Assembly: GCA_934593275.1 (NCBI GenBank)
Contig: CAKTQE010000051.1
Location: 1 to 17,677 of the forward strand
Length of the DNA stretch: 17,677 nucleotides
Direction: 5' to 3'
Origin: an uncultured Oscillospiraceae bacterium
GTDB taxonomy: Bacteria; Bacillota; Clostridia; Oscillospirales; Oscillospiraceae
Of the stretch, positions 1-6,223 are shown in pieces; the stretch's first letter is position 1, and each line of letters starts with the position of its first letter. Below the pieces are notes generated by a model, which saw nothing but the letters and a program-made list of their open reading frames with translations, ran no database searches and had not been told where the DNA came from. Both the position numbers and the translations under genes were made by a program.

Positions 1-81
1 GGTACACTCCACCGCTTGCTGCGTGACTGTCATTTATTTTTTGAAATTTGTGTCTAAAATACTGTACCAATTTACAGGAAA

Positions 82-161
82 CGGAGTCGAGGAATCTTCC
101 CAAGTGGCAAGTTTTATCTTGTGGTTATTTCTTATCCCACGTGGTGGATTCCTCCACTCCG
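82..161. repeat. Imperfect inverted repeat, MITE-like or interspersed element
   Basis: Bases 82-97 (CGGAGTCGAGGAATCT) pair with 146-161 (GGATTCCTCCACTCCG) with two mismatches over 16 positions, around an A+T-richer centre of 48 bases. The right side continues into a CGGTCGGAATGACAG stretch (171-185), which resembles a short repeat family I recall from many bacterial genomes. No transposase is present. It may be a non-autonomous element or two oppositely oriented copies of an intergenic repeat. Confidence 0.45.
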
Positions 162-229
162 CTGACGCTCCGGTCGGAATGACAGACGTTTTTTGCATTA
201 AGCATTACAAATTCGAATGTACCACGGTT

Positions 230-265
230 CCGGCCCTCTGGGCCGGTTGGCGGCAGATTGCCGCC
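230..265. repeat. Pair of G+C-rich hairpins; second is a copy of a local palindrome
   Basis: Bases 230-236 (CCGGCCC) and 240-246 (GGGCCGG) form a perfect hairpin with a TCT loop. Bases 249-255 (GGCGGCA) and 259-265 (TGCCGCC) form a second one with a GAT loop. The 18 bases 249-266 recur exactly at 2507-2524. Neither hairpin is followed by a convincing T-run, so they look like REP-type intergenic palindromes rather than classical terminators. Confidence 0.55.
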
Positions 266-366
266 CCTACACCCTGTCAACCAATGTTATACCGTTTTAT
301 TATACGGCTCAATGCTCGATACGTGGCGGGCGGCTTGAAATCAGAATAAAACTTTTTTAGAAATTG

Positions 367-397
367 TGTGACCCGGGGCCTGTAAATTCGTACTATC
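367..397 (+). promoter_or_regulatory. Candidate ECF-type promoter of the sigma/anti-sigma operon
   Basis: TGTGACC (367-373) lies 15 bases upstream of CGTACTATC (389-397). This resembles the GTAACC-type -35 and CGT-containing -10 boxes typical of ECF sigma self-promoters, and no sigma-A-like pair is evident nearby. If it is right, transcription begins near 402-406. That argues against translation starting at the GTG at 401 and supports the TTG at 461. Autoregulation is inferred, not shown. Confidence 0.45.
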
Positions 398-460
398 AGG
401 GTGAAGAACAAAGGGCGTTCTGGTTTATTCAGAGCGTACCATGAAAAGGATGTGACACCG

Positions 461-1015
461 TTGGAAGATTCCCAAATCATTGCATCATTCTGGGCCAGGA
501 ATGAGGAAGCCATCGCCCAAACCCATGCCGCCTACGGCAGAAAGCTCTTCTGTCTGTCAGAACGGATCTTAGGCAACCGGCAGGATGCGGAGGAAAGCGT
601 CAACGATACTTATCTCAAGGCCTGGAACCTGATTCCGCCCCAAAGGCCCCGGTTTTTCTATGCCTTTCTGGCCTCCATCTGCCGCCATCTGTCCTTTCAC
701 CGGCTGGACTGGAACCAGGCCGCCAAGCGAAAGGCCCAGGTGGTGACCCTTACGGAGGAGATGGAGCTGTGCATCCCCGACCCCAGCCGGGAGCGGGAAC
801 TGGAGGCCCGGGAAATCGGGCAGGCCCTGACCGCTTTTCTGGAAACCCTGCCCCGAGAGACCCGGCTGATTTTCCTGCGGCGGTACTGGCACCTGGACAC
901 CATTGCGCAAATCGCCGCCCGGTACGGTCTTACGGAGAGCAAGGTCAAAATGCAGCTCAGCCGCACCCGAGGAAAGCTGCGGACATTTCTGGAACAGGAG
1001 GAAATTACGGTATGA
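461..1015 (+). CDS. ECF RNA polymerase sigma factor
   Basis: A sigma-70 family factor of about 184 residues that should direct RNA polymerase to a small regulon in response to an envelope or extracellular signal. Region 2 is visible as GNRQDAEESVNDTYLKAW (about residues 38-55), followed by the IPPQRP motif common in clostridial ECF factors. Region 4 is near the C-terminus (about 131-175), with LPRETRLIFLRRYW and a helix-turn-helix ending in ESKVKMQLSRTRGKL. The frame is open from a GTG at 401, but that codon has no spaced ribosome site and sits at the predicted transcription start. The TTG at 461 has AAAAGGA (444-450) ten bases upstream and gives the usual EDSQIIASFW beginning; GTG 452 is a third choice. 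The stop overlaps the next gene's ATG by four bases, so the two are translationally coupled. The family is clear; the start is not. Confidence 0.88.
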   Translation: MEDSQIIASFWARNEEAIAQTHAAYGRKLFCLSERILGNRQDAEESVNDTYLKAWNLIPPQRPRFFYAFLASICRHLSFHRLDWNQAAKRKAQVVTLTEEMELCIPDPSRERELEAREIGQALTAFLETLPRETRLIFLRRYWHLDTIAQIAARYGLTESKVKMQLSRTRGKLRTFLEQEEITV

Positions 1016-2439
1016 ACGGAAAAGACTTGATGATGGGTCTGAGCTGCATCGATCAAAAGCTCATTGAAGAATCCCAGCGTGAGTATCCTGTCCCGGAAAA
1101 TCCACCCCGGTCCCTCAGGCAAAGCATCCGTCGGCCCCTGCTCATTGCGGCGGTGCTGCTCCTTGCGGCGGCTCTGGTAGGCTGTGCGGTGGTCTGGGCC
1201 AGCATCCTCTTTGGGTCTCCTAAGGAGATGATCGCCGGCCTTTACGGTGAAAACACCGGCTATTCCAGTGCCGCTCCCATAGATGACTATGACCCGGAAA
1301 AGCCTAACTCCCAGGGCTGGACCGCTCCCGGCTTTGAAAAGCAGCCGGTGGAGGAAACCGTGGCCCAGGAACTTCAAAAATGGGTCTCCCCTGTGGGCCA
1401 GAGTATTGAAACCGATGGCCTGAAACTGACGGTAGATGCCTATATCTATGACAGTGCCACCCAATGCGGACTCATCACCATGCTGCTGGAACACGACACA
1501 CCCTTTTCGGACGATCAGCTGGGTCTGGGCCGTGACGGATGTCTGGGCGGTATCCATGGATCGCTTTTGAACTTCAATCAGTATGGCTGGCCCTACCTGA
1601 TTCCGGAAAAAACCACGGAGAACCTGTTGGCCTTTACCTTTTATTTCCGGGCGGACCTGCGCAGCGGAACGAACCTGCTGGTCTCCTTCCCGGATTTTGA
1701 CAGCCAGGACCGCTATGAGGAATACGAGAAAAACCGCCCCGGAGAGATCGCCGCTATCCGTCAGCGGCTGAAACAGGAATTGACCCCGGAGGAGGTGGCC
1801 CAAAAGCTTCAGGAACTGCAATACCCCCGGGGCTATAGTGAAGAATATGACGACTACTATTTCCTGGCCGCCTATGAATATGATCAGGCCCATGCAGACA
1901 GCCTCACCACCCCCGAGGATCTGGAACGGCAGTCCATGGAACAGCAGCTGCGCCAGGAATTGTCCCCGGAGGAAGCGGAAGCGAAGCTGCGAGTACTTTG
2001 GGGAGATGAACTGGTGGCAGAAACCTTTGCAGATCGCATGGAACAAGTCCCCGATGCTGCCTATAACGTACTGGCGAGTCGAGCCTATGAACAGAACCAC
2101 ACGGACGAAATGATTTGTGTGTCTCTGCCGGACAGTGGCAGCTTACCCTATCGAACCTTTGGTCAGGGAGGTGTGTATGTAAATTCCCTGGCTGTAAGGA
2201 TCCAGACTTCCCGTTATGCAGAACCGGGCAGTGATATTCACACGCTGATTTTCCACATGACCGATGGCACGTCATTTGTGGTAGCGGATGGGCTTACCGA
2301 TAATACACTGTTCAAGCGTGGAATCGAGCATGGTGACTCTCTGTATATGCTGAACAGTGCCATCAACATTGACAAAATCCAGTCCATCGAGGTGGCAGGA
2401 AATACCGAAGCCTGCACCCTGGAAGCAGATCAAAGTTAA
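1012..2439 (+). CDS. Membrane-anchored anti-sigma factor-like protein
   Basis: A 475-residue protein, probably the cognate anti-sigma factor of the ECF factor just upstream: its ATG overlaps that stop codon (ATGA), with AGGAGG at 996-1001. Residues 1-43 are short, charged and cytosolic. Residues 44-66 form one hydrophobic helix (LLIAAVLLLAAALVGCAVVW). The remaining ~410 residues would lie outside the membrane. This resembles the DUF4179-type partners of clostridial ECF factors. There is no zinc-binding HxxxCxxC motif, so sigma binding would not be of the ZAS kind. The outer part contains two related segments (RxxLxQEL-(T/S)-PEE...KL and later LA...YE..QxHxD) about 60-69 residues apart, suggesting an internal duplication in the sensing region. 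The same frame stays open upstream to 769, but that part lies inside the sigma gene. Role inferred from position and topology. Confidence 0.75.
   Translation: MNGKDLMMGLSCIDQKLIEESQREYPVPENPPRSLRQSIRRPLLIAAVLLLAAALVGCAVVWASILFGSPKEMIAGLYGENTGYSSAAPIDDYDPEKPNSQGWTAPGFEKQPVEETVAQELQKWVSPVGQSIETDGLKLTVDAYIYDSATQCGLITMLLEHDTPFSDDQLGLGRDGCLGGIHGSLLNFNQYGWPYLIPEKTTENLLAFTFYFRADLRSGTNLLVSFPDFDSQDRYEEYEKNRPGEIAAIRQRLKQELTPEEVAQKLQELQYPRGYSEEYDDYYFLAAYEYDQAHADSLTTPEDLERQSMEQQLRQELSPEEAEAKLRVLWGDELVAETFADRMEQVPDAAYNVLASRAYEQNHTDEMICVSLPDSGSLPYRTFGQGGVYVNSLAVRIQTSRYAEPGSDIHTLIFHMTDGTSFVVADGLTDNTLFKRGIEHGDSLYMLNSAINIDKIQSIEVAGNTEACTLEADQS
1750..2110 (+). repeat. Internal tandem duplication in the anti-sigma ectodomain
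   Basis: Bases 1774-1798 and 1954-1978 are nearly identical (CAGGAATTG-A/T-CCCCGGAGGA) and exactly 180 bases apart, both encoding QEL(T/S)PEE. Each is followed by a KL segment and later by an LA...YE-x-x-Q/N-x-H-x-D segment, where the second unit is about nine residues longer. This indicates a diverged tandem repeat of a charged, probably helical unit. Confidence 0.6.
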
Positions 2440-2500
2440 ACTGGCCCCACCGGAGAATGGATGGGATACCGTTTTGCCGATGGGGCTGAGTACCCGAAAC

Positions 2501-2529
2501 GTAGCGGGCGGCAGATTGCCGCCCGCTAC
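2501..2529. repeat. Perfect 13-bp-arm palindrome between convergent genes
   Basis: GTAGCGGGCGGCA (2501-2513) and TGCCGCCCGCTAC (2517-2529) form a perfect stem with a GAT loop, between the convergent ends of the anti-sigma and VWA genes. It lacks a T-run on either side, so any terminator role would be weak or factor-assisted. Its core repeats bases 249-266 exactly, which points to an interspersed REP-like palindrome. Confidence 0.7.
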
Positions 2530-2564
2530 GCTGGATTTATCCATTGTTGTTCCGTCTGGAAGCG

Positions 2565-4316
2565 TCAGCCGGACAGTTCCATGATTTCTGATTGGATGAG
2601 TTTCCCCGCGGCGGCGGAAAGCTGGTCCATTTTGTGGATGGGGGCCAGGTCCCGGCCATAGATTTGCTGGGCATTGGGAAAGTTGGCGTTTTGGCCCATA
2701 AAGACGGCGGCGACCCGGAAACCCCGGTGGCGGAGGGCGCGAACCTCCTGGGCGGTATCCTGGACACCCAGATCTCCGTCATAGTCCCGGCTCAGGGGGA
2801 TTTTCCCGGTGGGCGGGACTTTGTGACTGTCGTCCGGGCTGGCATCCGTCAGAAGAATCAGCAGGTGCTTGTCCCGGGGGGCGACACTCAGCAGTTCACC
2901 CGCCATGCGCAGGGCCAGACCGTCCCTGTTCCAACCGGCGGCAAAGTACTGAAAAATCTTCTGTTCCCCGTTTTGCTCCTGATAGTCTTTCAAAACCCGC
3001 AGCACCGTATACCCCCGGAGGCTGCAAAAGCTGCTGACCCGCACGGGAATATGGCAGTTTGCCAGGCTTTTGGCCAGAATATAGCCCTGAGCGGCAATGG
3101 TTTCCTGGCAGTGGAGCCGGGAGGCGGAGCCATCCAGCAGCAAGTCTACCGTAAAACCGGGGCTGCTTTCCTCCTCACTGCGCAAAAACACCTTGTCATC
3201 CAGCACCACCGGCATACGCCAGACCCGGCGGCTGTCAACATGGCCCTGCCGGGCGGGAACGGTGTCCGGTTGCTGCTGGGTCAGCATACAGTTGCGGATA
3301 TGCTCGGTGAGTCGCAGCAGCGTGCTTTGATAGAGGTCGCTGTTTTGAATATAGGCCTTGCGGTTTTGCTTGGCCTGTTCTGCTGCCTGGTGGGCGAGTC
3401 TTTGGGCATCGGCACCCATGGGTTTTCCAGGCACCGGATCCCCCCGGGTGAACCAGAGGTGACAACCCAGGTGGTTCCCGGTGCAGTAGCGTTGCTCCAA
3501 AAGGGACAGCTGCCGAGGGGAATACATGCTGCGGCCAAAGCAGCTTTCTACATATTCCCGGTCTCCGGCCTGGCCTTCATTGGAGCGCAGCTGGGTACGC
3601 AACGCCCCCAAGGGGCGGGCCAGACCCTTTTCCCCGGAGGCAACGGACCGGCCAATGGCCAAATCATCGGTACGCACCATTTCCGTGGTAAATAGTTTGG
3701 TCAGCAAGGGGACCCAACGTTCTCCGAAATGGAGGAAAATAGGCGTTTTGCTGTGGGCAGTGCCGTCAAAACGGAGATATTTTTGGAACGCCCCACGGAT
3801 GGCCGCTGCCAACTCCTCACCGCTCATGGTGCCGGGACAGGTCAGGGCAATGGACAGTCCCTTTTCCCAGGGAGCCAGTATCGGGAGCCGCTGCCCCAGC
3901 ACGGTCTTCCACCGGGCAGACTGGATGGCATACACCAGTTGGTTCTTTTCCATCCATTCCTGCCGGGATAGCTGATATTCCGAGGCGAAAAAATCGGCGG
4001 CGTGGGCCATCCGCAGACCTTCCAGGGCGGGCCGTTCCGGCAGCTCCTTTTCGTAGACCGCATTTTCAAGAGCCAGCCAAGCCAAATCATCGTACATGCC
4101 CTGCCTTGCGTCTCCTGCCCAGGCGGCAAACAGCTCGGTAGGTATCCGGTCCCCCAGCCACTTGTGAACCAGACCAATGACGCAGTTCATGTAGAGGTCC
4201 GGCTGGCCATCAGGAGCCATGGCCAGAAATTGGGGTTCAAAGCTGTAATCCCCACAGGTATCCCACACCTGATTGATGGCCCGCTTCTGGCGGGCAGTAT
4301 AGTTGGAGTGTGCCAT
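2565..4316 (-). CDS. VWA-domain (MIDAS) protein, CobT/NorD-like
   Basis: A 583-residue soluble protein, second gene of a two-gene operon with an AAA+ ATPase. The C-terminal third (about 388-583) is a von Willebrand A domain: DLLLDGSAS (391-399) supplies the DxSxS metal-site motif, NRDGLALR (463-470) matches the conserved Asp-Gly loop seen in CobT/NorD-type domains, and LLILLTDASPDD (485-496) is the following strand and loop. The first ~385 residues are a region I do not recognise, with several Cys (for example C259, C278, C285). There is no signal peptide or membrane helix. In known pairs of this design (NorQ/NorD, CbbQ/CbbO, CobS/CobT, RavA/ViaA) the VWA protein couples the ATPase to a target protein, often for metal or cofactor insertion. 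No target gene is adjacent. The ATG lies one base after the upstream TGA without a clear ribosome site, implying translational coupling. Confidence 0.8.
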   Translation of the reverse strand: MAHSNYTARQKRAINQVWDTCGDYSFEPQFLAMAPDGQPDLYMNCVIGLVHKWLGDRIPTELFAAWAGDARQGMYDDLAWLALENAVYEKELPERPALEGLRMAHAADFFASEYQLSRQEWMEKNQLVYAIQSARWKTVLGQRLPILAPWEKGLSIALTCPGTMSGEELAAAIRGAFQKYLRFDGTAHSKTPIFLHFGERWVPLLTKLFTTEMVRTDDLAIGRSVASGEKGLARPLGALRTQLRSNEGQAGDREYVESCFGRSMYSPRQLSLLEQRYCTGNHLGCHLWFTRGDPVPGKPMGADAQRLAHQAAEQAKQNRKAYIQNSDLYQSTLLRLTEHIRNCMLTQQQPDTVPARQGHVDSRRVWRMPVVLDDKVFLRSEEESSPGFTVDLLLDGSASRLHCQETIAAQGYILAKSLANCHIPVRVSSFCSLRGYTVLRVLKDYQEQNGEQKIFQYFAAGWNRDGLALRMAGELLSVAPRDKHLLILLTDASPDDSHKVPPTGKIPLSRDYDGDLGVQDTAQEVRALRHRGFRVAAVFMGQNANFPNAQQIYGRDLAPIHKMDQLSAAAGKLIQSEIMELSG

Positions 4317-4317
4317 A

Positions 4318-5232
4318 TCAGTCGGTAAACAGGCGGGACCTATCCAGCTTTCCGGGAATTCTGGCGGCGATCACATCCCGGATCAGCCCTTGCTCGTAGC
4401 TGTCAAAGGCCTTGTTGGTAATGCCCATATCCAGGGCCGTCCCGGCGTTGATGCCCCGCCGGATGAGATTCAGGGCATCCAGCATTCCCCGCAAATCCAA
4501 AGCTTTGGTGGAAACCTCCGCGCTTTCGCACTTCTTTTGCAAATCCAGAAACAGCTGCACAAACTGCCCCCGGTACTTCTTTTCCAGGGTGGGGAATTCC
4601 TCTGCCAAAAGCCGTTCCAGGCCGTTTGGGTCAATGGCGGGCATCTGGATCACTGCGAACCGGCTGGTCAGTGCTTCGTTCAGCTCCCGGGTTCCGGCGT
4701 AGCCATAGTTCATGGTGCCGATGAACCGGGCGGCAGGGCTGACCTCCACCCGGTCATATCCCGGCACATCAATGGCCCGGCGGAAGTCCAGTGTGGCATG
4801 AAGCACCGCCAGGGCCTCGTTTTTTGCCATATTGATCTCATCCAGAATTCCAAAGCCTCCATGCCGGGCGCACAGGTACACCGGGCCGGGCCGGAAGGTC
4901 ACCTGGCCGTTTTCAAAGGTGTCCATGCCGATAAGGCTGGCGGCATCCATATTCACATGGAACGACACATCCCAGCTGGGCCGGGCAAAAACCTGGGCCA
5001 GATTCTCCGCCAATACGTTTTTGCCCGTGGCCTTGCTGCCTGCCAGCAGTAGGTTTTCGCCGCACAAAATGGCTGCAACGGATGCCTCCCAGACCTCTTT
5101 TCCATAGTAATGATACCGGGGCTTGGGTACCCGGTTTAATAGCTCCGGCGGTGTTGGATAGGTCTTCCGGTAGGCCCGAATGCCCTCCAGCAGGTCCCGG
5201 CTGATCTGCTCCTGTTCCAAAAAATCCAACAA
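4318..5232 (-). CDS. MoxR-type AAA+ ATPase (CbbQ/NorQ/CobS-like)
   Basis: A 304-residue cytosolic AAA+ ATPase of the MoxR/AAA_5 group, expected to work as a ring with the VWA protein encoded next. Visible motifs: Walker A GSKATGKN (65-72), Walker B GFGILDEIN (126-134, D131 and E132), sensor 1 GTMNYGYAG (N175), arginine finger LTSRF (R191), and a sensor 2-like ALDLRG (R248). The last Walker A position is Asn instead of the usual Thr/Ser that coordinates Mg2+. The rest of the site is intact, so an active enzyme is still likely. Length fits CbbQ/NorQ; the long C-terminal tail of RavA is absent. The start is a TTG (5230-5232) directly followed by a second TTG, with AAAGGAAG about ten bases upstream; no in-frame ATG gives the expected N-terminus. 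A sigma-A promoter at 5286-5314 drives the operon. Confidence 0.85.
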   Translation of the reverse strand: MLDFLEQEQISRDLLEGIRAYRKTYPTPPELLNRVPKPRYHYYGKEVWEASVAAILCGENLLLAGSKATGKNVLAENLAQVFARPSWDVSFHVNMDAASLIGMDTFENGQVTFRPGPVYLCARHGGFGILDEINMAKNEALAVLHATLDFRRAIDVPGYDRVEVSPAARFIGTMNYGYAGTRELNEALTSRFAVIQMPAIDPNGLERLLAEEFPTLEKKYRGQFVQLFLDLQKKCESAEVSTKALDLRGMLDALNLIRRGINAGTALDMGITNKAFDSYEQGLIRDVIAARIPGKLDRSRLFTD

Positions 5233-5285
5233 AACCCTGCGCTTCCTTTCTACAGAAGAGCCAAAAGCTCCCTTGATTTGAAACC

Positions 5286-5314
5286 ATTATAGCACCACAA
5301 TTTTTGAAAATCAA
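5286..5314 (-). promoter_or_regulatory. Sigma-A promoter for the AAA+/VWA operon
   Basis: Read on the minus strand, TTGATT (5309-5314) is followed after exactly 17 bases by a consensus TATAAT (5286-5291). The predicted start of transcription lies about 50 bases upstream of the TTG start codon. This suggests housekeeping expression. Confidence 0.75.
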
Positions 5315-5360
5315 CGCCAAGGGAACACATTGCCAGCGTGTAAACGCCCCAGGAAAAGCC

Positions 5361-5366
5361 TATAAT
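5361..5366 (+). promoter_or_regulatory. Possible -10 box for the seven-helix membrane protein
   Basis: A consensus TATAAT sits in the 286-bp gap upstream of 5519, but 17 bases before it there is only GTGTAA. It would give a leader of about 145 bases. A TGTAAT at 5445-5450 is an alternative. Nothing else in the gap (5233-5518) is recognisable beyond the two divergent promoters. Confidence 0.3.
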
Positions 5367-5518
5367 GGTACTGGTTGCAACAGCTTGTTTTCACAATGCG
5401 GCACACTCTGCCGCCTCCTCCGGCGAATAGATGAAAACAATTATTGTAATGATGCCAGAGCTAAAAGCCCCCGGCATGGTTCAATATAAATCTTCAAAAA
5501 TCTGAAAGGAACATCATT

Positions 5519-6184
5519 ATGCAGGCAATTGTTGAAACCGTCTTTGACGCCGCATATCTGTGTACCGTCATCACCCTCGGAATCAAGATGATCCGGGGCA
5601 GCAAGGGCAACCGTCAGTTTATTCTCTTTGGCATTATGGCCGTGCTGCTGGGCAGCGGCGATGCTTTCCATCTGGTTCCCCGGGCACTGGCTCTGTGTAC
5701 CACGGGCCTGGAAAGCTTCACCGTGGCCCTGGGTCTGGGCAAGTGGATCACCTCCATCACCATGACCATCTTCTACGTGGTTCTCTACCACGTCTGGCGG
5801 GCGCGCTACCATGTGCAGGGCCGCAAGAATGCCACCATTGCCGTTTACGCTCTGGCCGCTCTGCGGATCGTCCTGTGCATGATGCCCCAGAACAACTGGC
5901 TCAGTGCCAACGCCCCTCTGTCCTGGGGGATTTACCGGAACATTCCCTTTGCCCTCATGGGTCTGCTGATCACCGTTCTGTTCTACCAGAGTGCCAAGGA
6001 AGCCGGTGACACCGCTTTCCGCTGGATGTGGCTGACCATCGTGCTGAGCTTTGGCTTCTACATCCCTGTGGTGCTGTGGGCAGACGTAATGCCCATGATT
6101 GGGATGCTGATGATCCCCAAAACCTGCGCCTACGTGTGGACCGTGGTCATTGGCTACAACGCCATGAAGAAAGAAGTCGCTTAA
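5519..6184 (+). CDS. Seven-helix integral membrane protein, function unknown
   Basis: A 221-residue very hydrophobic protein with about seven predicted membrane helices (roughly residues 8-25, 33-54, 74-94, 102-120, 138-157, 165-186 and 190-212) and short loops. I recognise no family motif. A few polar or charged residues fall inside helices (for example D48 and H51 in GDAFH, and H91), which might matter for transport or ligand binding. The start is well supported: GAAAGGA (5504-5510) lies eight bases upstream of the ATG. It is a single-gene unit between divergent and convergent neighbours and ends at the shared terminator at 6191-6216. A small transporter or a sensor-type membrane domain are both possible; neither can be shown. 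Confidence 0.7.
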   Translation: MQAIVETVFDAAYLCTVITLGIKMIRGSKGNRQFILFGIMAVLLGSGDAFHLVPRALALCTTGLESFTVALGLGKWITSITMTIFYVVLYHVWRARYHVQGRKNATIAVYALAALRIVLCMMPQNNWLSANAPLSWGIYRNIPFALMGLLITVLFYQSAKEAGDTAFRWMWLTIVLSFGFYIPVVLWADVMPMIGMLMIPKTCAYVWTVVIGYNAMKKEVA

Positions 6185-6190
6185 AAAATA

Positions 6191-6216
6191 CCCCCAATTC
6201 CGTTTGGAATTGGGGG
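6191..6216. terminator. Bidirectional intrinsic terminator
   Basis: CCCCCAATTCC (6191-6201) and GGAATTGGGGG (6206-6216) form a perfect 11-bp stem with a GTTT loop between convergent genes. On the minus strand the stem is followed by TATTTTTTAA, a good U-tract ending the lysozyme transcript. On the plus strand the tail is weaker (GCAAAATTTATTT). Confidence 0.88.
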
Positions 6217-6223
6217 GCAAAAT

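Larger units (their letters stand above)
1..366. other. Gene-free left edge
   Basis: No coding frame here looks like a protein: the open frames are short, compositionally odd and lack ribosome binding sites. The stretch holds an imperfect inverted repeat (82-161), a perfect 7-bp hairpin (230-246), a second hairpin (249-265) whose sequence recurs downstream of the anti-sigma gene, and a fragment at 321-334 resembling the flank of that later copy (2499-2512). It reads as intergenic repeat-bearing DNA upstream of the ECF promoter. The gene to the left of the window is not visible. Confidence 0.6.

Noticed and set aside
1..400. tRNA or other structured RNA gene at the left edge
   Set aside because: The hairpins are isolated and no cloverleaf, T-loop or riboswitch core could be seen.
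697..2100. Long open frame on the minus strand across the sigma and anti-sigma genes
   Set aside because: Antisense to two well-supported genes, with no ribosome site and a composition typical of a reverse-frame shadow in G+C-rich DNA.
2501..2529. Classical intrinsic terminator between the convergent genes
   Set aside because: The stem is perfect, but no T-run follows on either strand, and its core is repeated at 249-266. I list it as a palindromic repeat, possibly with some terminator effect.
2592..3695. Long plus-strand open frame inside the VWA gene
   Set aside because: Opposite strand of a gene with clear MIDAS motifs; no recognisable protein features of its own.
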